A DNA stretch of 44,286 bases from JAFDWI01 sp964595905 (GCA_964595905.1 CAZQSU010000014.1:1-44286); one strand, 5' to 3'. Numbered from the stretch's first letter, positions 8,292 to 17,106 are shown. Made by a program: numbers and translations. The notes: generated by a model from the sequence alone, not told the origin.

Positions 8292-9515
8292 TCATGTGGC
8301 CGTCGACGCCGGCAGCTTCGCCTGGCGCAGCCGTCGCCGTAGGACGACATGGGCCACGATGAACAGCACGACCTCCAAGAGAAAGATGCCCGCCACCGCA
8401 ACGAGCGTCGGGCGAACGAGTGCGCCGACGACTTGGCTGGCGAGGTCTCTGGTCGCGTCGGTTTCGGCTCTGCTCCGCACCACCAGATGGGGCACGGTCG
8501 CAATCAACGCACCCAGGACGACACTGGTGCAAGCCGCGGCGACGGAAAATGCGCGGAGCGACCTGAAACGGTCCTTTCGCGTGATGATGAATCCGAGACC
8601 TCCCGTCACGAGAGCGATGATCGGCAAGAAGAACGCTGCCGATCCGAGACGGTCGCGCACGCGCTTGAGCGACGGTGCATTGTCCGGAGAGATCACGATG
8701 AGTGGTTTGAGGTTCGCGGCGGATGCTTCGACGTCGCCGCGGCGGATCAGTTCGTCGAACACCCAGGAGATGTCCATGGTCGATTCGCCGTAGCCGTCAC
8801 GGCTGACCTCCAAGGTGTCCCGGTGCGCCTCGTTGATCGATGCCCGCCACTTGCCGTCAGCGACGCCGCGCACGACGACGGCCGTTGTTGCCGTGATCAG
8901 CTCGGAGTGCGAAAGCTCCGATGCGGCCGCATCCTCGATTTCCCACACGGTGGAATCGGCAACTGCGTCGATCGCCGCCTTGTTGTGACTGCCCAACAAG
9001 GGCCGGACAGGCGCGTCACTGGTGATCGAGACACGCAGGCCGATGGCTGCTGCACCGACGGCCGCAGTCAGCGCCGAGATCGTCAGGAGTACGCCGACGA
9101 GCACACCGAGTCGTCGAGTGCGTTTCGGGGGAGGCGCCAGTCCCTCGACGGGCAGGTCCGACACCCCACCTCGCCGCGGAGACGAAGCCGGTGGGCTGAT
9201 GGGAGGGACGCCCGAGAAGCCTCCACCTGCGACGTTCCTCTGTAGTCCGCCTGCGGTCGTGGGCAACTGCACACGAGGCTCGGGATGCCCAGGCGCTTCC
9301 GGTTCGATGTTGCTGCGGGTGCCGCACTGGACACAAAACGGCATGCCCGGTGCGAGCGGCGCGCCGCAGGAGGTACAGGTAGGGATGAGGCCCGCGGCTT
9401 GCCGGACGGGCGTGTGCCCTCCGACCGATCCCCCGAGGGTGCCACCGCACCGAGGACAATCCGTTCTGCCCGCGGGCACGATCACACCGCACGAAGCACA
9501 CTTCGTGATGGTCAT
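8292..9515 (-). CDS. Double zinc-ribbon membrane protein, four TM helices
   Basis: 407-aa protein with two consecutive zinc ribbons: C6/C9/C20/C23, then TCTSCG...FCVQCG around residues 47-65. A Pro/Gly linker leads to TM1 (about 133-158). An extracytoplasmic region of about 130 residues follows, then TM2-TM4 between about 292 and 388 and a basic C-terminus. The outer part contains DTLEVSRDGYGESTMDISWVF and has no motif I recognise. The ATG at 9515 has a strong GGGAGGG upstream. It is the first gene of the leftward cluster and is divergent from the EccC-like gene. Function unknown; it belongs to the window's zinc-ribbon membrane family. Confidence 0.82.
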   Translation of the reverse strand: MTITKCASCGVIVPAGRTDCPRCGGTLGGSVGGHTPVRQAAGLIPTCTSCGAPLAPGMPFCVQCGTRSNIEPEAPGHPEPRVQLPTTAGGLQRNVAGGGFSGVPPISPPASSPRRGGVSDLPVEGLAPPPKRTRRLGVLVGVLLTISALTAAVGAAAIGLRVSITSDAPVRPLLGSHNKAAIDAVADSTVWEIEDAAASELSHSELITATTAVVVRGVADGKWRASINEAHRDTLEVSRDGYGESTMDISWVFDELIRRGDVEASAANLKPLIVISPDNAPSLKRVRDRLGSAAFFLPIIALVTGGLGFIITRKDRFRSLRAFSVAAACTSVVLGALIATVPHLVVRSRAETDATRDLASQVVGALVRPTLVAVAGIFLLEVVLFIVAHVVLRRRLRQAKLPASTAT

Positions 9516-9799
9516 GTGTTCAGCCCTCCCGTAGGGTCACGATCGGTGGCAGCGTCGAATCCGACGTTGGTCAGCTTTCCCGGGAGGGGCGCGCGATGTG
9601 ACACCCGGTTCGCGCGATCGTCCTGCCCGGATCGGCCTGCGGGGGCGCGGGAACCACCGGTCGAATCGATCACCTCCGATCGCCGCGCGCGACAGCAGCC
9701 GGGAAACGCGCGGCCTCCACGAGCAGAATTCCCCCATGCAGTCTCGCCGGCCCCCCGTCCTGGACTGTCCTCACCCCATCGGGAGGGGACCGTCCTGAG
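9516..9799. other. Divergent intergenic region before the EccC-like gene
   Basis: This 284-bp region separates the divergent zinc-ribbon gene and the EccC-like gene. It must hold promoters for both, but I see no clear -35/-10 pair. GGGAGGGG at 9780-9787 is the ribosome site for the gene at 9800 and could pair with the CACCCC just before it. Confidence 0.35.
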
Positions 9800-12700
9800 A
9801 TGACCACGAACGTGAGCGTGTCCATTCAGGAGGCACGATCGGGAACAGGCGTCACGATCCGCATCGAGGTCGAGCCCGAGCTGTCGACCACAGATCTGGA
9901 ACGGGCGCTCCGGCCCTACTGCCCAGCCGATGGGCCGCTCTACATCGGAGCGCGCCGAATCGACTACTGGGCGACGGTCGGAGACATCGGACTCGTCGAC
10001 GGCATGATCATCAGCGCGGGCGCGCCGGGCGATTCGCTGTTCGATCGCGACACCCACCCCGGCGTCGACGCCCTCGTCGTCGGTGGCCCGGACGCCGGCC
10101 GGGTACTCGCCCTCACTCCGGGAACACACATCATCGGTCGAGAAGGCCCGAATCCGAATGCCATCCCGGATCCGGAGATGTCACGTCGTCACGCGCAGGT
10201 GACGGTCACGTCAGAGGGAACACACATTTCCGACCTCGGCTCGATGAACGAAACGCTCATCGACGGTGAACCCCTGATCGAGCCACGGGCACTGCTGGGA
10301 ACCGAGTACATCCGACTCGGGCGGACCGCCATTCGCGTGGTGAGTCCCGAAGCTGCCGATGCCGCACTGGTCCGGACCCATGAGGGAACCCTCACCTACA
10401 ACCGACGCTTCCGATCAGCGACGCCGGCCATGCCCGGAGCGATCAGTTTTCCGACACCACCCGAATCCGAGCCGCCACCGAAGCTCAACCTGATCATGCT
10501 CGTGTTACCTGCGCTCGCCGGACTCGTCATGGTCGCGATCATGCGGAACCCGCTCTATCTCACGTTCGCGTTGCTCGGGCCCATCACCAGCCTCGGGAGC
10601 ATGTTCGCGTCGAAGAAGATGCACCGGGAGCGACAGGCGCGTCTGCGGGCCAAGTACGAAGACACCCATGCACGGCGCTCGGCCGAGATGGAACGGGCGC
10701 GCGCGTTCGAGATGGGACTTCGCCGCGACCTCTTTCCCGACCCGGCGACGCTGGTGCGGGCCGCGCGCGGCCCCCGGCACATCCTCTGGGAGCGACGGTC
10801 AACGGACCCGGACTTTCTCGAGCTGCGGGTGGGACTCGCCGACCAGCCGTCCCGTCTGGAAGTGGAAGGAGAGACCGCTCCCCGACTCGGTGACCTCGCC
10901 GACATCCCCGTCACCGTGCCATTGTTGGAAGTGTCGGGGATCGGCGTCGCCGGGCCGGACGATCTCGCGATCGGTATCGCACGGAACCTGATCTTTCAGA
11001 TCGCTGCCCTCCACAGCCCCAACGACGTCAAGATCGTCGTGATCTCCCAGGACCCGAAGTGGTCGTGGACGCGATGGCTGCCGCATGTACGCAGCGAAGC
11101 AGACGAGGATCAACTTCTCATCGGCGCGAGCAGCACGAGCATCCGCGCCCGACTCGACGAACTCGAAAAGCTCATTGCGGCCCGTCGTGGCAGCGGTGCC
11201 GTGCATGACAACTCGGCACGATTCGGTACGAGGTACGTCGTCCTGTTCGACCATCCGTCCAAGCTCGACCGTTCCCGCGTGCATCGCATTCTCGGGGATG
11301 GTCCAGAGGTCGGAGTGCACCCGATCTGCATCGAGGAGAACGAGCCACAACTCCCCGAGGAACACATCGGAGCTTCTGTTGCGCTGCGTGGTGACCGCCT
11401 CCACGTGCGCATGCGAGGTCACGATCCCATCGAGCAGGTCATCGAAGAAGTGATCAACCCTCGACATGCCGAGCTGGGCGCCCGGTGCCTCGCACCGCTG
11501 CGGCCCGAACAAACCGACCATGCCGACCTCCCGCCATCGGTCCGGTTGTTGGACCTGATGGACCTCACCGACCCTGACCCCGACTCCATCGCCCGGGGCT
11601 GGGCCGCGCACGAGGGTCGATGTCGGGCGACGGTCGGGGTCTCTCCCGGCGGCGCGCTGGACGTCGAGTTGGACGACCGAGCCCCACACGGTCTCGTCGC
11701 GGGAACGTCAGGTGCCGGGAAAAGCGAGTTCCTCAAGACGTTCCTCGCAGGGCTCGCGGTCACCAATCACCCGGACGATCTTCAATTCTTGTTGATCGAC
11801 TTCAAAGGTGGTGGCGACTTTCGTACCCTCGCCCGCCTGCCACACACGATCGACCTGGTGACCAACACCGACGATCCGGATCAGGCGGCGGTCAAGCGGG
11901 CCCTCGACCTGCTCGAAGCCGAAGTGGAACGGCGACAACGGCTGGTCAACGAGCACGGAGCCAGAGATCTCGCGACCTACCGGACTGCTCGATCCTCGAA
12001 TCCGGACCTGCCGGTCATGGGAAGAATCCTCGTGGTCGCCGACGAGTTCGCGGAACTGGCGACGCGACGACCCGAACTCCTCGACAAAATGGTCAGCGTC
12101 GCACGGGTCGGTCGTGCAATGGGTGTGCACCTACTGCTCGCCACCCAACGACCGGCAGGTGCGATCACGCCGCAGATACAGGCGAACGTTCCGCTCCGCC
12201 TGTGTTTCCGGGTGTTGGAAGGTGAAGCCGACGAGGTGATCGGCGAGCGCGGCCCGGAGCAGATCTCGCGGAACGCAGCGGGCCGCGGTTTTGTGCGCTA
12301 CGGCGATGAGCCGGCCGAAGAGTTCCAGTGCGCGCGCGTTGCGAATGCCCGACCCGATGTCAGCGCGGTGCAGGCTCCGGTCACCGTGGAGACCGAATCC
12401 TGGAGTGCACTCGGCATCCAGAAGTCGGGGACCACGCGGCGTGCCGAGGTGCCCGACCCCGACACCGACCTGTGGACGCTGGTCGAAGCGGTCATCGGTG
12501 CTTCCGGCGTGGCCGGGTGGACACAGAACCCGGTTCCATGGCCGAAACCACTCCCCGTGAGCATTCCCTTCTCACCTGTGACGGCGGCGCTCGATGACGT
12601 CCTGGGGAGGCCCAACGCAGCGATCGGAACCCGCGACGATCCCCGCTCACAACGACACGTACCTTTCGGTGTGACGATCGGCGGTGGTCACGTGGCCGTC

Positions 12701-14104
12701 GCCGGCTCACCCGGATCCGGTCGGACCACCGCGTTGCGCACGATCGTGACGAGCCTCGGATACGTCCTGCCCCCGACCTCGTTACACGTCCACATCATCG
12801 ACATGGGTGGTGGTGGCATGCGTGCTCTGTCGCGCTATCCGCACGTGGGGACCCTGACCGACGAGCCCGGGATCATCTCCCGACTCCTCGATCGGCTCGA
12901 AGACGAAGTCGAACAACGTCGTAGTGACTTTTCGACGAACGGTTGGTCGAACCTCGCAGAGCAGTGGGCCGCCGTCCAGATCGACAAGCGATCGCATGCC
13001 ATCTTCCTGGTGATCGACGGTTGGGAATCGATCGAAGATCTCCCGGGTAGCGGCCGGACACGCTCCATCGGCGAACGCATCGTCAAACTTCTCGCGGACG
13101 GCAACAGTGTCGGGCTTCAGGCGGCGGTTGCCGGCGACCGAAGTGTCGGAGGCCGTCAGATCGGCAGACTGATGAGTCATCGACTCGTCCTGCGGTTCAA
13201 CGACGTGTCCGACTATGCCTACCTCGACATCAACGAGCGAGCCGTGCCACGCCCCCACATCGGTGGCCGGGCCATGATCCCCTCTGGAGTCGGCACGGCC
13301 GACCTGATGCAGTTGATGCACGTCGGCCGCGACGCGGACGGTCCGAGTCAGGCTGCCGCGCTCCGCGGTGTGGCCGCGCACTTGAACCAAGGCGCCTTTC
13401 CCGCCGAGAAGCTGCCGTGGAAACTCGCGGCACTCCCGAGACAGGTCGCCGTCGAGTCCATTCTCGCAGGTGATGACCGTGCGCCCTCGGGCATGGAATG
13501 CCCGATTCCCATCGGCGTCGGCGGCGACGAAGCGCGGCCGGTCTGGATCGATCTTGCCGCGACCGGCGCGGGTCTCGCCATCGCCGGACCGGCCGGGAGT
13601 GGGCGAAGCACCGCGCTGTGCGCGATCGCGCTGGCGGCGGCCGCAGCCGGACAGGACGTGATCACATTGACCAACGGTTCCAGCCCGCTGACGGACCTCG
13701 ACGTCTCATCGACCTGGTGTCGCACGCTGCCGTTCTCGTCTGCTCAGCGCGACGACATCGACCATTGGATCCAGTCCAGGGCGGTTGTGCTCGTCGATGA
13801 CGCCAGTTCGGTCGCGAAGGACGATGACACGATGAGCGCACTCGTGGAAGCCGCCGCTGCTGGCGACATCCGCCTCGTCGCGGCAGGAAGTACCGAACGC
13901 TGGAAAGAATTCGCGACCGGTTGGACCGCGGCGCTGCAACGGGCGCCGTCTGGTGTCCTGCTCTGGCCTCAGTCGTCACTCGACGGCAGTGCCATCGGCC
14001 ACCCGGGGTCGCTGTCCTCGGAACTTCAGTTCAATCGGCCGGCGGGTCGAGCGCTCTACGCCGTCGGCGGGCGGCTCACCCTCGTGCAGGTTCCGCACCA
14101 TTGA
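9800..14104 (+). CDS. eccC: FHA-domain EccC/EssC-like T7SS ATPase
   Basis: 1434-aa motor ATPase of a type VII secretion system. Residues 1-80 form a beta-grasp-like unit (LYIGARRIDYW, GLVDGMIISAG) that may be ubiquitin-like. An FHA domain follows (about 85-190: IIGREG, SRRHAQV, DLGSMNETLID). Two TM helices lie at about 230-275, then the EccC/EssC linker with ILWERRSTDPDFL. Three FtsK/SpoIIIE-type ATPase domains follow. D1 is intact: GTSGAGKSE near 633 and VVADEFAEL near 741. In D2 (AGSPGSGRTT near 966; LVIDGW) and D3 (AGPAGSGRST near 1261; VVLVDDAS) the Walker A lysine is arginine and the Walker B glutamate is absent. FHA at the N-terminus is an EssC-like trait. The WXG100 operon lies downstream on the other strand, with a convergent 29-bp overlap at the 3' end. 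Other T7SS core genes are not in the window. Confidence 0.93.
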   Translation: MTTNVSVSIQEARSGTGVTIRIEVEPELSTTDLERALRPYCPADGPLYIGARRIDYWATVGDIGLVDGMIISAGAPGDSLFDRDTHPGVDALVVGGPDAGRVLALTPGTHIIGREGPNPNAIPDPEMSRRHAQVTVTSEGTHISDLGSMNETLIDGEPLIEPRALLGTEYIRLGRTAIRVVSPEAADAALVRTHEGTLTYNRRFRSATPAMPGAISFPTPPESEPPPKLNLIMLVLPALAGLVMVAIMRNPLYLTFALLGPITSLGSMFASKKMHRERQARLRAKYEDTHARRSAEMERARAFEMGLRRDLFPDPATLVRAARGPRHILWERRSTDPDFLELRVGLADQPSRLEVEGETAPRLGDLADIPVTVPLLEVSGIGVAGPDDLAIGIARNLIFQIAALHSPNDVKIVVISQDPKWSWTRWLPHVRSEADEDQLLIGASSTSIRARLDELEKLIAARRGSGAVHDNSARFGTRYVVLFDHPSKLDRSRVHRILGDGPEVGVHPICIEENEPQLPEEHIGASVALRGDRLHVRMRGHDPIEQVIEEVINPRHAELGARCLAPLRPEQTDHADLPPSVRLLDLMDLTDPDPDSIARGWAAHEGRCRATVGVSPGGALDVELDDRAPHGLVAGTSGAGKSEFLKTFLAGLAVTNHPDDLQFLLIDFKGGGDFRTLARLPHTIDLVTNTDDPDQAAVKRALDLLEAEVERRQRLVNEHGARDLATYRTARSSNPDLPVMGRILVVADEFAELATRRPELLDKMVSVARVGRAMGVHLLLATQRPAGAITPQIQANVPLRLCFRVLEGEADEVIGERGPEQISRNAAGRGFVRYGDEPAEEFQCARVANARPDVSAVQAPVTVETESWSALGIQKSGTTRRAEVPDPDTDLWTLVEAVIGASGVAGWTQNPVPWPKPLPVSIPFSPVTAALDDVLGRPNAAIGTRDDPRSQRHVPFGVTIGGGHVAVAGSPGSGRTTALRTIVTSLGYVLPPTSLHVHIIDMGGGGMRALSRYPHVGTLTDEPGIISRLLDRLEDEVEQRRSDFSTNGWSNLAEQWAAVQIDKRSHAIFLVIDGWESIEDLPGSGRTRSIGERIVKLLADGNSVGLQAAVAGDRSVGGRQIGRLMSHRLVLRFNDVSDYAYLDINERAVPRPHIGGRAMIPSGVGTADLMQLMHVGRDADGPSQAAALRGVAAHLNQGAFPAEKLPWKLAALPRQVAVESILAGDDRAPSGMECPIPIGVGGDEARPVWIDLAATGAGLAIAGPAGSGRSTALCAIALAAAAAGQDVITLTNGSSPLTDLDVSSTWCRTLPFSSAQRDDIDHWIQSRAVVLVDDASSVAKDDDTMSALVEAAAAGDIRLVAAGSTERWKEFATGWTAALQRAPSGVLLWPQSSLDGSAIGHPGSLSSELQFNRPAGRALYAVGGRLTLVQVPHH

Positions 14105-14756
14105 TCCCGATCGTGGCGTTGCGCTCGGCCTCGGCATCCTCCGGAAACCGGATCGTTTGCATGATCGCGTCGAACACGTCCTCGAACTCGCTCGTCAGCC
14201 ACAGGCATGGAGTCCGAAAGCCGACGGTCGTCGCCACTCGCCCGTCGCCCAGCGACAGGTAGTAGGTGACTCCGAACAACGTCGCGTCGGGCCACATGTC
14301 GATCCCTGAGACGGTGTCGAGCGATACCGCCTTCACAAAGTCCCTCTCGGCCAGGGCCACGATCTCTGGTGGCTTGAGGAAGGTCGTCAGCCCATCGCGC
14401 TCGTAAGCTTTCAGAGCGGTGAGCCAGGCGTACGGTGTGCGAATGCCCTGCAGCGATTCGTTCACCTCGGCGTAGGCGAACATCGACGCCAGCAAGAGCT
14501 CGACGCCGACCGGCGAATCCGCGTCGTCCACCGTGTCCACATACGCCGCAGCCATGACCAGACCATCACCTTTGGCCTCGACCATGACCGACCGCAACAT
14601 CACCCGAAGGTTCTTCTGGTCTTCAGCGCCCAGGTCGGGGACGTCGAGTTGCGACGTAATCCAAGCGTCGTAGTCTGACGGAGCCAACGGGACCTGTTCC
14701 CAGTCGGGTGGCAAGGTGAGGTCATACAGCTGCACTTCAGATTCGTCGATCGTCAT
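14076..14756 (-). CDS. Small protein following the T7SS effector candidate (possible chaperone or immunity protein)
   Basis: 226-aa soluble protein without signal peptide or TM helix. The frame is open from 14831, but ATG 14756 is chosen: it follows the upstream stop (14770) by 13 nt and has AAAGG before it. The upstream extension overlaps the preceding gene. The N-terminus (LYDLTLPPDWEQVPL) and C-terminus (VATTVGFRTPCLWLTSEFEDVFDAIMQTIRF) are reminiscent of Mog1/PsbP-fold proteins, by eye only. Position straight after a T7SS substrate candidate fits a dedicated chaperone (EspG-like role) or immunity protein. Its last 29 bp overlap the 3' end of the convergent EccC-like gene, so their mRNAs are complementary there. 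Function not established. Confidence 0.75.
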   Translation of the reverse strand: MTIDESEVQLYDLTLPPDWEQVPLAPSDYDAWITSQLDVPDLGAEDQKNLRVMLRSVMVEAKGDGLVMAAAYVDTVDDADSPVGVELLLASMFAYAEVNESLQGIRTPYAWLTALKAYERDGLTTFLKPPEIVALAERDFVKAVSLDTVSGIDMWPDATLFGVTYYLSLGDGRVATTVGFRTPCLWLTSEFEDVFDAIMQTIRFPEDAEAERNATIGINGAEPARG

Positions 14757-14769
14757 TCCGGCCAACCTT

Positions 14770-16320
14770 TCAGCGGTTGTAGACCATCGAAGCAGCTGCG
14801 CCGACCGACGGATCCACCACTGACACCCCACTGAGAAATGCGGTCGTGGGAACGGTCACCTTCACTCGAGTGATCGGGGCCGCCACCTTGAATGAAGCGT
14901 CCTGATCGATGGTTGATTTTACTCCCTCCGATAGGACATCTTTAGAAAGATGCTTCGCCTCAGCTCTTCCATATTCAATCAATGCCAAGCGAGACCGTTG
15001 AAGATAAGCTGACGTTCCCTTTTCGAATAGAAACTTATGACCCTGTGGAACCTCTGAGCTGACCTTTTCCAAAGTCGTCTTATACCTACCACCGACAACT
15101 TCATAGAACTTCTTCACCTTTCGCGCCTTCGTTGGGTCGTGACCGATCGGCAACTTGAGGTCACGAACCGGCATCTTTCGGTATGCACTGACACTCTTCA
15201 GTGTCTTTGTCGCACTCTTGGCCCCGACAGCGCTGAAGGCGAGTCCTACGCCGTCGGCCGCAAGGTCGCCCATCGTCACGTAACGCTCGCCTCTTTCGTC
15301 CTCGAACGGCCCCACGGCCAAGGCCAGAGTGCAAATGAACTGGAGCGCCGCCACGACCAGTGTGAGAACGACGAGGACCGCTGCGATCGTGCCGAGTACC
15401 GCGGCAGCCGCTTGAAACCCGGGTATGGCGCCCAGAATGAAAGCGACCTTCGCCAGAATGCTGGCAACCAGCGACAATGTCGACAGCCATCCCGAAATTT
15501 TCTCGAGAACGTTTCGGAGCTCTGACAATGCTGCTCCGGGGTCTTCGATGAATGCGGCGAGTGCAGCAACGACGTCCTTGACCTTGTTGTAAAGCTTCTC
15601 GACATTGCTGAGGTTTCTCAGACTGTCGACCAGCGCCTCATCGACCCTCTTCGCCGTCGCGTTCGACAACGTGTCGAATTCGTGGGCGATTCCCCTCCTA
15701 CGCCGCTGCTCCGTTTTCAGGTCCGCCGCCGCATCCGCCCCGTCACGTCGCGCGTTTCGCAGCGTGACGCTCACGGACGTTGCCTGGCGATCTGCGTCGG
15801 CGTGCTGTCTGGCGAGGTTCTCTGCCTCGTGTCGCAATCGAGCGGCTTCCGCGGGATCCACGACGCCGGCCGCGATGCTTCGTAGCGAATTGGTGAACTG
15901 CGCTCGCTCGATGGCAGCCATTTCCCGCCGTTGAGCGTCGAGCCTGGTCTGCGCTGTCGAAATAGCAGCGGTTGCTCGCTGACGTCGCGCGTCGGCGGCC
16001 TTGGCTCTGGCCAAGGCTCTCTTCGCCTCGACCTGGAGTTGTTCGAGGTTGCTCGCATACGACTTCAGTGCGTTCTCGACGTTCCAGAAGGAAGTGGAGA
16101 CCGGTGTGAGGTCGGTCGCGACTTCGTCGAGTACGGACAGCAGCGCATCTGCCGTCGAGCCTTCGAAGTCGATGTTGGCCACACCGTTCTGCATCGAGCC
16201 GACCTGATCACGGATTTCGTCCATGGCGTGGCGTGCCACGGCGAGGTCGCGGACGTTCTGCCTGATCAACGAAGGGCTGCCAGGTGCGGGATCGCCGCCC
16301 AGGAGTTGCCAATCGGTCAT
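14770..16320 (-). CDS. T7SS effector candidate: T7SS-signal N-terminus, hydrophobic core, variable C-terminus
   Basis: 516-aa protein from ATG 16320, which has GGGAGGGATGA just upstream; the frame is open from 16419. Residues 1-80 match the actinobacterial T7SS-signal pattern (LLGGDPAPGSPSLIRQNVRD, helical, F-E-G in place of W-x-G). A long Ala/Arg/Glu-rich helical region with coiled-coil character runs to about 270. Two or three hydrophobic segments lie at about 280-340 (VASILAKVAFILGAIPGF, AAVLVVLTLVVAALQF). The C-terminal part has no recognised motif; DNA for residues about 373-467 falls near 45% G+C. Small WXG100-like genes upstream and a small gene 13 nt downstream give the layout of a T7SS toxin operon. 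Pore-forming or membrane-translocating toxin is inference; a structural substrate is the alternative. Confidence 0.85.
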   Translation of the reverse strand: MTDWQLLGGDPAPGSPSLIRQNVRDLAVARHAMDEIRDQVGSMQNGVANIDFEGSTADALLSVLDEVATDLTPVSTSFWNVENALKSYASNLEQLQVEAKRALARAKAADARRQRATAAISTAQTRLDAQRREMAAIERAQFTNSLRSIAAGVVDPAEAARLRHEAENLARQHADADRQATSVSVTLRNARRDGADAAADLKTEQRRRRGIAHEFDTLSNATAKRVDEALVDSLRNLSNVEKLYNKVKDVVAALAAFIEDPGAALSELRNVLEKISGWLSTLSLVASILAKVAFILGAIPGFQAAAAVLGTIAAVLVVLTLVVAALQFICTLALAVGPFEDERGERYVTMGDLAADGVGLAFSAVGAKSATKTLKSVSAYRKMPVRDLKLPIGHDPTKARKVKKFYEVVGGRYKTTLEKVSSEVPQGHKFLFEKGTSAYLQRSRLALIEYGRAEAKHLSKDVLSEGVKSTIDQDASFKVAAPITRVKVTVPTTAFLSGVSVVDPSVGAAASMVYNR

Positions 16321-16327
16321 GGTTCCG

Positions 16328-16678
16328 TCATCCCTCCCCGCCGCCAACCGGGACCGCTCCACTTGCCGACGCGGTCGACGCCTGGTCCGAAGCCAGAGCA
16401 TCGGCCAGCATTTGGTCACTGTCGTCGAATGTTCCAGCGATATTGTTGATACTGCTGGCCATTGTCTTCAGATTCTCGTCGATCTTCTTGCGCTTGTCGG
16501 ACCAGCGGTTGTCGAAGTCGTCGAGTGCGTGTTGCAGCCTCCGGTGTTCGATCCCGCAGCCGCGCCCGCCGAACACGCCGTGATCGTCGCTCAATGCGGC
16601 ACGGATACGATCGGCTGCAGTGGCGAGGTCGCGTAACCCGTTGGTGTCGACTGCGATGATCGAGTGACCGGAGGCCAT
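16328..16678 (-). CDS. EspC-like / WXG100-superfamily small helical protein
   Basis: 116-aa, almost wholly helical protein. It has a turn-like FGG at 36-38, a conserved-type W59 (DNRWSDK) and a FxxxD at 84-88 (FDDSD). The last is close to the YxxxD/E export signal of T7SS substrates, with Phe for Tyr. The pattern matches the EspC-type branch of WXG100-like proteins. It ends 7 nt before the effector candidate and begins 36 nt after the WXG100 gene, so the three are one operon. It probably pairs with the WXG100 protein or with the N-terminus of the effector as a co-secreted partner. Confidence 0.85.
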   Translation of the reverse strand: MASGHSIIAVDTNGLRDLATAADRIRAALSDDHGVFGGRGCGIEHRRLQHALDDFDNRWSDKRKKIDENLKTMASSINNIAGTFDDSDQMLADALASDQASTASASGAVPVGGGEG

Positions 16679-16714
16679 GGTGGAAGTCTCTTTCGATTCT
16701 GTCGGTGGTTCCGA

Positions 16715-17008
16715 TCAGGAACCCTTGAGGGCGTTCGCGAGTTGCGTGTCGGTGTCGCGGATCGTCTTCGCTGCAGTGTCCAAGAAGCCGCCGAGTTGAT
16801 CGAGCGCGTCCATCATCTGCTTGGCGGATCCATCCCAGGCGTCGTACTTCTCGGTGAAGGCCTCTTGCGCGGCACCGGTGAACACGTCGGTGAGCCCGAG
16901 GAGACGGCTATGGAGTGCCGCCAGTGTGCTCTGCAGATCGCCGGCCTGCGTCTTGACGTGCGCTGCTTCGCCTTCGAGTTGCTCGGGGCTGACCTTGATG
17001 CTTGCCAT
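16715..17008 (-). CDS. WXG100 family T7SS protein (FTG variant)
   Basis: 97-aa protein with the size and helix-turn-helix hairpin of EsxA/EsxB. The residue pattern aligns with EsxA without gaps: F43-T44-G45 sits at the W-x-G turn and W58 at the second conserved Trp, so the signature Trp is Phe here. No C-terminal YxxxD/E signal is present; that role may fall to its partner (FxxxD in the gene at 16328). ATG 17008 has GGAGAGA upstream. It is the first gene of the leftward operon and lies downstream of operator copy 2 and a 16-bp palindrome. Expected to be secreted as a dimer through the EccC-like ATPase. Confidence 0.92.
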   Translation of the reverse strand: MASIKVSPEQLEGEAAHVKTQAGDLQSTLAALHSRLLGLTDVFTGAAQEAFTEKYDAWDGSAKQMMDALDQLGGFLDTAAKTIRDTDTQLANALKGS

Positions 17009-17029
17009 GATGTTCTCTCCATTGGTCGT

Positions 17030-17045
17030 GCTCTCGATCGAGAGC
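17030..17045. repeat. Perfect 16-bp palindrome GCTCTCGATCGAGAGC
   Basis: A perfect 16-bp palindrome 22 bp upstream of the WXG100 start codon, between it and operator copy 2. It could be a protein-binding site or fold as a 6-bp stem with a GATC loop in the 5' leader. Confidence 0.7.
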
Positions 17046-17062
17046 GGACTTGAATGCTGTGC

Positions 17063-17106
17063 ACTGAAGCATCATTCCGATCGCTGCACAATGGGGAGGA
17101 GTCCCC
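17063..17106 (-). promoter_or_regulatory. Operator copy 2 upstream of the WXG100 operon
   Basis: CAATGGGGAGGAGTCCCC at 17089-17106. On the minus strand GGGGA-N4-TCCCC is followed by ATTGTGC, giving a -35-like TTGTGC (17086-17091). The matching -10 (TTCAGT, 17063-17068) is weak. Copies 2 and 3 share ACAATGGGGA and GTCCCCGT on the plus strand. On the plus strand the repeat also contains GGAGGAG five bases before a GTG (17107), so it could double as the ribosome site of the divergent FHA gene. Confidence 0.55.

Noticed and set aside
9775..9787. CCCC...GGGG near the ATPase start as a fourth operator copy
   Set aside because: It does not keep GGGGA-N4-TCCCC spacing or the CAAT flank; it is explained by the ribosome-binding site.
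14832..16419. Longer N-termini for the T7SS effector (to 16419) and, similarly, for several other genes (14831, 22354, 40214, 42861, 29715)
   Set aside because: The extensions overlap neighbouring genes and give Arg-rich non-conserved sequence; internal starts with good ribosome sites or coupling fit better.
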